Of a stretch of DNA of 14,662 nucleotides, positions 7,200-12,393 are shown in pieces. The stretch spans positions 1 to 14,662 of the forward strand of contig BJFZ01000032.1 of the NCBI GenBank assembly GCA_014190175.1, written 5' to 3'. The notes under the pieces are model-generated. The model was not told the origin of the DNA, did no database searches, and saw only the letters and a list, made by a program, of their open reading frames with translations. The position numbers and the translations under genes are program-made. Position 1 is the stretch's first letter; every line of letters starts with the position of its first letter. The DNA is from Actinomycetes bacterium (GTDB lineage: Bacteria; Actinomycetota; Actinomycetes; Nanopelagicales; Nanopelagicaceae).

Positions 7200-7607
7200 T
7201 TATAGCGTTTCAAGACAACGTGCACAAGTTCCATGTATTGCAAAATGGGTTACATCTGTTTTGAAACTGTAATCATCAGCAATAGTGTTTACAAATTGTG
7301 CTGCTGTTTCAATTGGAGCTTCACCAACTGAACCGCATTTTCCGCAAACTAAATGCAAATGATTTATGTCATCAGCTGCGTGATATGTGGCTCCGCCATG
7401 ACCCAAATGTGAATGGATTACCAAGCCAACATTTTCAAGGGTTTCAAGATTTCGATAAACAGTTGAAAGATTAATTCCAGGATGTTTTAAGCGAACCATC
7501 TCTGCGATCTCTTCTGGATTGGCATGACCTAATTCGCGCACTGCGGCGAGAACTAATTCGCGTTGAGGGGTTAAGCGCAATCCTCGATCGCGCAATTCAT
7601 CTGGCAT
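7200..7607 (-). CDS. Fur family metal-responsive transcription regulator
   Basis: A 135-residue dimeric repressor of the Fur superfamily. The N-terminal winged helix shows RLTPQRELVLAAVRELGHANPEEI and the recognition helix region INLSTVYRNLETLENVGLV (about 45-63). The dimerisation domain has HLHLVCGKCG (Cys88, Cys91) and HGTCARC (Cys128, Cys131), the two CxxC pairs of a structural zinc site. Regulatory-metal ligands are likely among His83, His85 and neighbouring residues. Sequence alone does not decide between iron (Fur), zinc (Zur) and peroxide (PerR) sensing; it corresponds in position to the FurC-type regulator found beside ygfZ in actinobacteria. It starts nine bases after DUF1416 and lacks its own evident promoter, so it is probably co-transcribed with the sulfur genes. 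Confidence 0.93.
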   Translation of the reverse strand: MPDELRDRGLRLTPQRELVLAAVRELGHANPEEIAEMVRLKHPGINLSTVYRNLETLENVGLVIHSHLGHGGATYHAADDINHLHLVCGKCGSVGEAPIETAAQFVNTIADDYSFKTDVTHFAIHGTCARCLETL

Positions 7608-7616
7608 GCCCTAAGC

Positions 7617-7940
7617 CTAGAGTGGGATCGTAAGATCTACAGCAGTGCCGACTACAGCAAGAACTACTCGCTCAGTAGTGGCGCCTGGAGCCAAAATCCG
7701 AACTGTCCATTTACCGGGTGCTGCGAAGAAGCGAAACTGCCCTTGTCCATTCAATGGAACTTCAGCGGTGAACTCTCCATCTTTATCCAATAAGCGGGCA
7801 TAGCCGACAGTGATTGGCATCCCATTTGGAACGCCGTCACCTGAACCCTCTGCAATTACCACACCTTGGATCACGCTCTGTTTACTGAGATCAATCCCGG
7901 AAAGATCGGCCCCAGCAAGAGTTGCTCCGCAACTTTTCAT
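7617..7940 (-). CDS. DUF1416 family protein
   Basis: A 107-residue actinobacterial protein of the DUF1416 family. The N-terminal CGAT motif (Cys4) and the pattern VIQGVVIAEG...VGYARLLDKDGEFTAEVPLNGQGQFRFFAAPGKWTVRILAPG are characteristic. The core looks like a carboxypeptidase-regulatory-like beta-sandwich. The gene is almost always found directly after the thiosulfate sulfurtransferase gene, as here, and overlaps it by four bases (ATGA). A partner role for SseA, perhaps using the N-terminal Cys as a sulfur acceptor, is inference; its biochemical function is not established. The segment GSGDGVPNGMPIT is slightly longer than I remember from other members. Confidence 0.9.
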   Translation of the reverse strand: MKSCGATLAGADLSGIDLSKQSVIQGVVIAEGSGDGVPNGMPITVGYARLLDKDGEFTAEVPLNGQGQFRFFAAPGKWTVRILAPGATTERVVLAVVGTAVDLTIPL

Positions 7941-8770
7941 GCGCCAATTTCTACTGGTGCGCCGACAAGTGATCCGTATTCAGTCCAAGAGCCATCATAA
8001 TTTTTAACATTCCCAAGTTCGAGAAGTTCATGAAGTACAAACCATGAAAATGCTGAACGCTCACCAATTCGGCAGTAAGCGATCGTCTCTTTTGCATAGT
8101 CAACACCTGCGTTTGCATAAAGCGAACGAAGATCTGCATCAGCTTTGAAAGTTCCATCATCATTTGCTGCTTGTGACCATGGAATATTTTTCGCAGTAGG
8201 AATATGTCCGGCGATCTGCCCACCTTCTTGTGGCAAATGGGCTGGAGCGAGTAATTCACCTTTAAATTCAGCAGGAGAGCGAACATCAACGATATTTTTT
8301 ACTCCGATTGAATTAATTACTTCGTCGCGGAATGCGCGGATAGAAAGATCACGATCTTTCGCAACATAACGAGTAGCGGTGCGAGTTGGAGTCTCTGAAG
8401 TTAGGGGACGTCCATCTAACTCCCACTTCTTGCGGCCACCATCAAGGATCCTTACATCTGCATGTCCATAAACTTTAAAGTACCAATAAGCATAAGTTGC
8501 GAACCAGTTGTTATTTCCGCCATAAAGCACAACTGTTGAATCATTTGCAATTCCTTGCTTTGAGAGAAGAAGTTCGAACTTCTCTTTAGAAACGATGTCG
8601 CGAATTACTCCATCTTGCAAATCATTTCTCCAGTGAAATGTACTTGCTCCTTCGATGTGGTTCTTCTCATACAAAGAAGTATCTTCGTCTACTTCGACAA
8701 AGACCACTTTTGGGTTTGATAAGTTTTCTTGAACCCAATCAGCTGTTACTAACGCGGTTGAACGTGACAT
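7937..8770 (-). CDS. sseA: Thiosulfate/3-mercaptopyruvate-type sulfurtransferase (tandem rhodanese)
   Basis: A 277-residue two-domain rhodanese that moves sulfane sulfur from a donor such as thiosulfate to a thiol acceptor. The C-terminal domain carries the active loop AYCRIGERS with catalytic Cys233, preceded by NIVDVRSPAEFKGE and GHIPTAKNIPW. The N-terminal domain is the usual inactive copy: its loop reads GGNNNWFATY, with Asn where a Cys would be, and it shows HIEGASTFHWRNDLQD. The CRIGERS loop is typical of the thiosulfate sulfurtransferases of actinobacteria (CysA/SseA type). The start codon overlaps the DUF4395 stop by one base (TAATG) and the stop overlaps DUF1416. Its expression should follow the leader-peptide control described upstream of DUF4395. 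Confidence 0.95.
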   Translation of the reverse strand: MSRSTALVTADWVQENLSNPKVVFVEVDEDTSLYEKNHIEGASTFHWRNDLQDGVIRDIVSKEKFELLLSKQGIANDSTVVLYGGNNNWFATYAYWYFKVYGHADVRILDGGRKKWELDGRPLTSETPTRTATRYVAKDRDLSIRAFRDEVINSIGVKNIVDVRSPAEFKGELLAPAHLPQEGGQIAGHIPTAKNIPWSQAANDDGTFKADADLRSLYANAGVDYAKETIAYCRIGERSAFSWFVLHELLELGNVKNYDGSWTEYGSLVGAPVEIGA

Positions 8771-9243
8771 TATTTAACCTCCAAAGTTATTTTTGAATTA
8801 CGTGGACTAAATAAACGAACGCCTAGTAAATAAAACTGGCAACCTAAGCAATAATTAAAGGCAAAGTTTAAAAATGCTGCCGTTAATGCAGCCGCAACTG
8901 CAACTGAGAAGAGTACTGAAGAACCTAAAAGTGATCCGATTAGTGAAATTACGGTAAATGCCAAGCCAACTGCTTGCGCAAATTTCGGTGGGCGTACATC
9001 TTCAAAAATTGGATTAGATTTTAAACGTGGCTTAACTAATGTGCGGAAAATAACTGCATAAGGAGTGAATTGTGGGCCACGTAATGCGCCAATTACAAAA
9101 ACTGCTGCTTGCCATGCAATTGCTGCAGGTGATTGCGTTACTAACGCCACAGAAAAAACAATTGCGGTAATTAATGCGCTAAAACGTGCGCCACGAGCAT
9201 CTATTTGTACAGAAGCCTTCAACTTATTGGAAGTATTTGCCAT
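8770..9243 (-). CDS. DUF4395 membrane protein with CxxC
   Basis: A 157-residue integral membrane protein of the DUF4395 family. The family N-terminus appears as VQIDARGARFSALITAIVF, followed by membrane segments at about 21-37, 42-55, 90-108 and 110-130. The motif NYCLGCQFYLL has a Cys132-x-x-Cys135 pair at the membrane end. Genes of this family sit next to thioredoxin-like proteins and sulfurtransferases, so a role in membrane thiol or sulfur transfer is likely but unproven. ATG 9243 is chosen because AAGGAG lies five bases upstream; an in-frame extension back to 9333 would run through the regulatory hairpins and the leader frame and has no such site. Its Shine-Dalgarno is complementary to the end of the leader ORF, which implies translational control. 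Confidence 0.9.
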   Translation of the reverse strand: MANTSNKLKASVQIDARGARFSALITAIVFSVALVTQSPAAIAWQAAVFVIGALRGPQFTPYAVIFRTLVKPRLKSNPIFEDVRPPKFAQAVGLAFTVISLIGSLLGSSVLFSVAVAAALTAAFLNFAFNYCLGCQFYLLGVRLFSPRNSKITLEVK

Positions 9244-9326
9244 AAATCTCCTTGGATAATTTTGGGGGATAAAAATTAGCAAGCCGCTAACGCGGGCAAA
9301 CGACACTGAAAGTGTTGGGAGATTTA
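9243..9326 (-). promoter_or_regulatory. Anti-Shine-Dalgarno/Shine-Dalgarno switch of the sulfur operon
   Basis: In the minus-strand mRNA, UAAAUCUCC (9326-9318) is exactly complementary over nine bases to GGAGAUUUA (9251-9243). The second arm contains the Shine-Dalgarno core of DUF4395 and the A of its AUG. The first arm begins with the UAA stop of the leader peptide ORF. Pairing would shut DUF4395 and the coupled sseA-DUF1416 genes. A ribosome held on the penultimate Cys codon (9332-9330) would be expected to cover the first arm and leave the Shine-Dalgarno free. The 66-base loop holds a five-base-pair hairpin at 9315-9303 and the element at 9295-9271. The complementarity is seen directly; the mechanism is inferred by analogy with cysteine-responsive leader ORFs described in mycobacteria. 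Confidence 0.72.
9271..9295 (-). terminator. Weak terminator-like hairpin with a mutually exclusive alternative
   Basis: In the minus-strand RNA, UUAGC (9290-9286) can pair with GCUAA (9280-9276) around the loop GGCUU, directly followed by five U residues (9275-9271). The stem is only five base pairs, or six with a G-U pair, so termination would be weak. An alternative four-pair stem, CCGC (9295-9292) with GCGG (9287-9284), uses part of the same bases and would prevent the first. This is the layout of a terminator/antiterminator pair inside the attenuator loop, but both stems are short. Confidence 0.35.
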
Positions 9327-9410
9327 ACGACAAAGCGAAGTAGAGATGCGACCATAATCAATGGTGCGACGCTTAGTGAGAATAGTCAGCGTGTATCTCT
9401 TGGAAAACAT
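9324..9410 (-). CDS. Sulfur-operon leader peptide (28 residues, Cys at position 27)
   Basis: A 28-codon frame from ATG 9410 to TAA 9326-9324. Its C-terminal half reads KRRTIDYGRISTSLCR, with Cys (UGU) as the second-last residue. This resembles the conserved actinobacterial 'putative leader peptide' type, which I recall as RRxxDYxRVSxxLC, found upstream of sulfur and cysteine genes. The frame is preceded by TAAGAT at exactly leaderless spacing and no Shine-Dalgarno is present. It lies 80 bases upstream of DUF4395, and its stop codon forms the first bases of an anti-Shine-Dalgarno for that gene. The peptide is probably a regulatory sensor of Cys-tRNA supply rather than a functional protein. Its N-terminus (MFSKRYTLTIL) is less characteristic. 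Confidence 0.75.
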   Translation of the reverse strand: MFSKRYTLTILTKRRTIDYGRISTSLCR

Positions 9411-9416
9411 AGGTGA

Positions 9417-9422
9417 ATCTTA
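9417..9422 (-). promoter_or_regulatory. -10 box for leaderless leader-peptide transcript
   Basis: TAAGAT reads 5' to 3' on the minus strand from 9422 to 9417, then six bases, then ATG 9410. This TAnnnT box and spacing place the transcription start on the A of the leader start codon. A convincing -35 box is not seen. Confidence 0.55.
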
Positions 9423-9448
9423 CTTTTGATCACTCAATTAAGCCACTT

Positions 9449-9476
9449 GCAAAGTTGTCGCATCTACTTACTTTGC
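9449..9476. repeat. Inverted repeat upstream of the leader promoter
   Basis: GCAAAGT (9449-9455) and ACTTTGC (9470-9476) are perfect inverted arms separated by 14 bases. The element sits about 27 bases upstream of the -10 box of the leader transcript and 22 bases after the thioredoxin-fold gene stop. It could be an activator or repressor site, or a weak 3' hairpin of the upstream gene; no run of T follows the arms in the direction of that gene, so an operator is slightly preferred. Confidence 0.35.
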
Positions 9477-9497
9477 TGCTGGTCGATCCTATTTGCC

Positions 9498-9941
9498 CTA
9501 TCTCAGCGCGTGCAAAGCAGCAGCCACCTGTTCGCGCCTTGGCGCTCCCACGGCCCGGCCAACTTCGACCCCACTTGGATCCAGAATCAAAGTAGTTGGG
9601 GTGGAGATGATCTTTAGCCGGCGAACTAATTCAAGGTGAGACTCGGCATCTAGCACTACATGGACAACACCCGGATGCTCCTTTGTTACCTCGCCTAGAA
9701 GTACTTTTGTTGCTCGACATGGAGCGCAAAAAGCTGATGAAAATTGCAAAAGCGTTGCCACGAAACCAAACTCAGCACCCATTTCAACTGCGGTTATGCT
9801 ACTTGTTGCTGCCGTGGCTCCCTTTTTAGCGGTGGCTTTTAGCCTTCCAGAGCGAGCCCGAAAGTAAAAACCGTACCCAGTGGCCAAGGCCAAAATTGCT
9901 ATGAGTACCAGCAGGTTGTCCACGGGAGTATTGTTGCGCAT
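9498..9941 (-). CDS. Membrane-anchored thioredoxin-fold protein
   Basis: A 147-residue protein with one N-terminal membrane segment (NLLVLIAILALATGYGFYF, residues 9-27), a basic Ala/Thr linker, and a thioredoxin domain. The active motif SSAFCAPCRATK has Cys72-Ala-Pro-Cys75, and the cis-Pro loop is ISTPTTLIL (Pro115). The anchor is followed by RARSGRLK; the positive-inside rule therefore favours a cytoplasmic thioredoxin domain, opposite to a TlpA-like orientation, so the side of action is uncertain. Position beside DUF4395 and SseA suggests it exchanges electrons or sulfur with the CxxC of DUF4395 (inference). It is divergent from glnR with 102 bases between the starts. Only a weak AGG precedes the ATG. 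It has its own transcript, since a separate leader unit follows its stop. Confidence 0.85.
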   Translation of the reverse strand: MRNNTPVDNLLVLIAILALATGYGFYFRARSGRLKATAKKGATAATSSITAVEMGAEFGFVATLLQFSSAFCAPCRATKVLLGEVTKEHPGVVHVVLDAESHLELVRRLKIISTPTTLILDPSGVEVGRAVGAPRREQVAAALHALR

Positions 9942-10043
9942 GTAGGACCTGGAAGTTGCGACGAAGCAGCCAACCCGGGTCCTTTATGCATCCGTTACTA
10001 GTGAATTAGTTGTGACAGCGACAGAAAGCAGAGGTGAGCATCA

Positions 10044-10760
10044 ATGGCTAAATTGCTGATGCTTACTAATTCGCGCAATAGCAGCACCGAAGTGCTTCCC
10101 TCTTTGTCTTTGTTGCAACACCAAGTGAAAATACTGCCGGCTGAAGTGAGTGTTCTGCTGGATGCCCCCTCAATTGATTTATTAATTATTGATGGACGTC
10201 GTGATTTAGGTGCAGTAAAAAATTTAACCCGGTTACTTAATACAACTGGCGTTGGCGCACCAATTATTTTGGTAACTACCGAAGGTGGCCTTGCTGCCAT
10301 TGCCGCTGATTGGGCGATTGATGATGTAATTCTTGATACCGCTGGACCTGCAGAGGTAGATGCTCGAATTCGCCTTGCAATTACTAAGTTTTTGGATTTG
10401 CAACGTGTAGTTAATCCAGCAACTATCGAAATTCGCGGTGGTGAAATTACAATTGATGAACACTCATACACTGCAAAAATAAAAGGACGATCACTTGATT
10501 TAACTTACAAAGAGTTTGAACTTCTAAAGTATTTAGTCCAACATCCAGGGCGTGTTTTTACTCGCTCTCAATTGCTACAAGAAGTTTGGGGATATGACTA
10601 CTTTGGCGGCACCCGAACTGTCGATGTTCATATCCGACGATTGCGAGCAAAATTAGGTCCAGAACACGAAGCTCTGATCGGCACCGTTCGTCACGTTGGC
10701 TATCGATTTAACACTCCAAATAGCCAAAACCAAGGTGCTGCCGCTCTTTCGGATCACTAA
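10044..10760 (+). CDS. glnR: GlnR-type atypical response regulator of nitrogen metabolism
   Basis: A 238-residue OmpR/PhoB-type regulator that matches actinobacterial GlnR along its length. The receiver-like domain shows [28 protein letters not shown] (Asp50, Arg52) and [29 protein letters not shown]. The acidic pocket and switch residues of phosphorylated receivers are missing, as is known for GlnR. The winged-helix domain shows [55 protein letters not shown] and [10 protein letters not shown]. GlnR activates or represses ammonium assimilation and transport genes in nitrogen starvation. No partner kinase gene is adjacent, consistent with an orphan regulator. AGAGGTGA six bases upstream of ATG 10044 is a good ribosome binding site. 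A short terminator follows the gene. Confidence 0.95.
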   Translation: MAKLLMLTNSRNSSTEVLPSLSLLQHQVKILPAEVSVLLDAPSIDLLIIDGRRDLGAVKNLTRLLNTTGVGAPIILVTTEGGLAAIAADWAIDDVILDTAGPAEVDARIRLAITKFLDLQRVVNPATIEIRGGEITIDEHSYTAKIKGRSLDLTYKEFELLKYLVQHPGRVFTRSQLLQEVWGYDYFGGTRTVDVHIRRLRAKLGPEHEALIGTVRHVGYRFNTPNSQNQGAAALSDH

Positions 10761-10765
10761 ATCAC

Positions 10766-10782
10766 CCCAAATCTGGGTTTTT
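10766..10782 (+). terminator. Short terminator after glnR
   Basis: CCCA (10766-10769) pairs with TGGG (10774-10777) around the loop AATC and is followed by TTTTT (10778-10782), five bases after the glnR stop. The stem is only four base pairs, so it may be inefficient. Confidence 0.45.
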
Positions 10783-10827
10783 AACCTGATTTTGAGTTGG
10801 GTTTACCCTACCTACGGCTTCTTCCAA

Positions 10828-10846
10828 TTACCCCATTAGGGGGTAA
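10828..10846. repeat. Perfect 7-base inverted repeat TTACCCC-N5-GGGGTAA
   Basis: TTACCCC (10828-10834), loop ATTAG, GGGGTAA (10840-10846) lies midway between glnR and the large secreted protein gene. It is not followed by a T run on either strand, so it is not a classic terminator. It may be an operator for the downstream gene or an RNA hairpin protecting the glnR transcript end. Confidence 0.4.
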
Positions 10847-10857
10847 AATTGAACTGG

Positions 10858-10902
10858 CTGATCATCAAATAGGTATCAAATTTATTTAGATGATCAGATA
10901 AT
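10858..10902 (+). promoter_or_regulatory. Promoter with 9-base inverted repeat for the secreted protein gene
   Basis: CTGATCATC (10858-10866) and GATGATCAG (10889-10897) are perfect inverted arms, 22 bases apart. The second arm runs into GATAAT (10897-10902), a good -10 candidate 23 bases before the GTG start. TATCAA at 10874-10879 would be a weak -35 at 17-base spacing. The arms would flank the -35 and touch the -10, a position suited to a repressor that bridges two half-sites; each arm includes the palindrome TGATCA. The regulator is unknown. Confidence 0.45.
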
Positions 10903-10925
10903 GAAATAATCCTTGGAGGATCTAA

Positions 10926-12290
10926 GTGAGAAAATTTACAATTGTTACATCAATGATCGCCTTGGTCGGAGCGCTTATAACTCCTACCACTGCAAACGCG
11001 GCACTGAGAGTTCCAAAAACCAGTTGGCCAGTTTGCACTACAGCTGCTCAAGATTTTTGTGTTGAATCTGTATCCGTTTCGCTCAATGCAGGGGCGGCTA
11101 TCCCATTGACTTGGGTTGCCTCTGGAACAGCGACTCCGGTAACAGCAGCACCTGCTGCACCTGCTGCACCTGCTGCAACTGACACCAAAACTGTTGCACC
11201 AGCAGCAGCTGACACCAAAACTGTTGCACCAGCAGCAGCTGACACCAAAACTGCTGTAGCTGCACCAGCAGCACCCGTAATTCCAACTCCTCTTGCTACA
11301 ACTGAAGCAAGTCCTCGCGCTGGGATTGACGGAAGATGGACTCATGAGAATTGGGCTGTTAATGGATTAGCGGTTTATGGCTATGACGGCCTTTATATCA
11401 ACGCAAAAACTGCAAATGAATTTGTTAACTGGGTAATGATCGATGTTCTCCCAGTTAAAGTAGATGCGACAAACAAAACTTCAATGGCTGGACAAGTAGG
11501 TGCCAACACTTACCAAGCCCCACTAGATCGAAATATATTTGTATCGATCAAAGTACGCGTAGGACCATTTAAGAATGGTGTATCGGTTTCTGTAGCCAAT
11601 GACATTTCAGTTGATGCCACTGGCGACGCAATGCGCAATACCTTATTAGTTGAAGGAGCTCCAGTCTTTACTTCGATACAAGCAAACACCAAGCAGTGCG
11701 AAGGTGAGACTGGCAGGGCAACGGCAAATACCGTCCAGATGTTGGTAATTATCGTTCCATCAAATGATGATGCAAATGGATTTGGCATAGATGGGATTTC
11801 AGGAGACATGTCTGTGGCCTCAAATGGTGGTTGCAAGTTAAGTACTCCTGTTTGGAACGCAGAGAGCAAGACCATGGTCTGGACCGTCGCAGCTCCTCAC
11901 TTTGCTGCTGATGGTGTTACCGAAAATATCGGCTTCTATAAAGCAAGAATTCCTGCAGCAGATGCAAAACTACTTTGGGGATTGCAAAATGCAAATGATG
12001 CTGCCACTGCTCTCGAGGTAACTGTTACTAGTGATGCTGGTGGAACAAATGTTGGCCAGAAAAACATCACGGTTAAAAACAATGTGATCTACATCAACGT
12101 AACTGGTTTCAAGTACTCGTCACCTAAATTGACAGTTATGATGAATAAGAATTACAAGCCAGGAGCTGCTACTGCAGCCCCTGCAAAAGCAGTTGCACCA
12201 AAGACTGTAAAAGTCATCACCTGTGTTAAAGGCAAAACAGTTAAGAAAGTCTCTACGGCTTCCTGTCCTGCAGGCTACAAAAAGAAGTAA
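10926..12290 (+). CDS. Large secreted Ala/Pro-rich protein with C-terminal Cys/Lys motif
   Basis: A 454-residue exported protein of unknown function. It starts with GTG 10926, with GGAGGA at ideal spacing. Residues 1-26 form a Sec signal peptide: MRKFTIVTSMIALVGALITP, then a cleavage site near TANA-A. A short N-terminal region with two Cys (VCTTAAQDFC) leads to a disordered Ala/Pro linker (about 72-120) with tandem AADTKTVAPA repeats. The main body (about 130-410) is rich in beta-strands and aromatic residues (RAGIDGRWTHENWAVNG, FVNWVMIDVLPVKV, MVWTVAAPHFAADG) and may be a surface or adhesion domain. The C-terminus has another Ala/Pro/Lys spacer and ends VKVITCVKGKTVKKVSTASC followed by PAGYKKK; similar Cys/Lys tails occur, from memory, on many secreted proteins of freshwater actinobacteria. 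There is no LPxTG motif and no C-terminal membrane helix. It is a single-gene transcript ending in a strong terminator. Confidence 0.85.
   Translation: MRKFTIVTSMIALVGALITPTTANAALRVPKTSWPVCTTAAQDFCVESVSVSLNAGAAIPLTWVASGTATPVTAAPAAPAAPAATDTKTVAPAAADTKTVAPAAADTKTAVAAPAAPVIPTPLATTEASPRAGIDGRWTHENWAVNGLAVYGYDGLYINAKTANEFVNWVMIDVLPVKVDATNKTSMAGQVGANTYQAPLDRNIFVSIKVRVGPFKNGVSVSVANDISVDATGDAMRNTLLVEGAPVFTSIQANTKQCEGETGRATANTVQMLVIIVPSNDDANGFGIDGISGDMSVASNGGCKLSTPVWNAESKTMVWTVAAPHFAADGVTENIGFYKARIPAADAKLLWGLQNANDAATALEVTVTSDAGGTNVGQKNITVKNNVIYINVTGFKYSSPKLTVMMNKNYKPGAATAAPAKAVAPKTVKVITCVKGKTVKKVSTASCPAGYKKK
11181..11253 (+). repeat. Tandem 30-base coding repeat
   Basis: Two perfect 30-base units starting with GACACCAAAACTG at 11181 and 11211 are followed by 13 bases of a third at 11241. 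They encode a ten-residue unit DTKTVAPAAA inside the Ala/Pro linker of the secreted protein. Perfect DNA identity points to recent slippage or recombination, so the copy number may vary between strains. Confidence 0.85.
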
Positions 12291-12319
12291 GTCGTAAAAC
12301 CCTCCAAGGGGTAGTTCAA

Positions 12320-12358
12320 AAGTAAAGGTGCACTTAAAAATTAAGTGCACCTTTACTT
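12320..12358. terminator. Strong bidirectional terminator
   Basis: An 18-base perfect stem, AAGTAAAGGTGCACTTAA (12320-12337) with its exact complement (12341-12358), encloses an AAA loop. It lies between the convergent secreted protein gene (ending at 12290) and the minus-strand membrane protein gene (ending at 12394). T-rich bases follow on the plus strand (ATTT), and the end of the stem supplies TTTAC-TTTTG on the minus strand, so it should stop both transcripts. A smaller hairpin (ACCC/GGGT, about 12299-12312) precedes it. Confidence 0.85.
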
Positions 12359-12393
12359 ATTTGAAGAGAAAACAGCTCAGGAAATATCTCCGT

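Noticed and set aside
6626..7264. 212-codon plus-strand reading frame opposite ygfZ and fur
   Set aside because: It lies antisense to two clear genes, has no recognisable domain and no ribosome site, and its composition is that of a shadow frame.
9244..9333. Longer N-terminus for DUF4395 starting at 9333
   Set aside because: It would read through the leader stop region and hairpins, adds residues unlike the family, and lacks a ribosome site; ATG 9243 has AAGGAG at good spacing.
9942..10043. GlnR autoregulatory site in the glnR/thioredoxin intergenic region
   Set aside because: GTAAC and similar words are present, but I could not assemble a convincing pair of GlnR half-sites with proper spacing.
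10799..10808. GGGTTTACCC as an independent hairpin
   Set aside because: A two-base loop is sterically implausible; kept only as part of the GGGT/ACCC cluster observation.
10950..11345. Cys/Ser-rich and Leu/Gln-rich minus-strand frames over the Ala/Pro linker
   Set aside because: They are antisense translations of GCA/GCT-rich repeats and have no start signals.
12320..12358. Operator or mobile-element end
   Set aside because: The 18-base perfect hairpin between convergent gene ends is fully explained as a bidirectional terminator; no transposase or target duplication is nearby.
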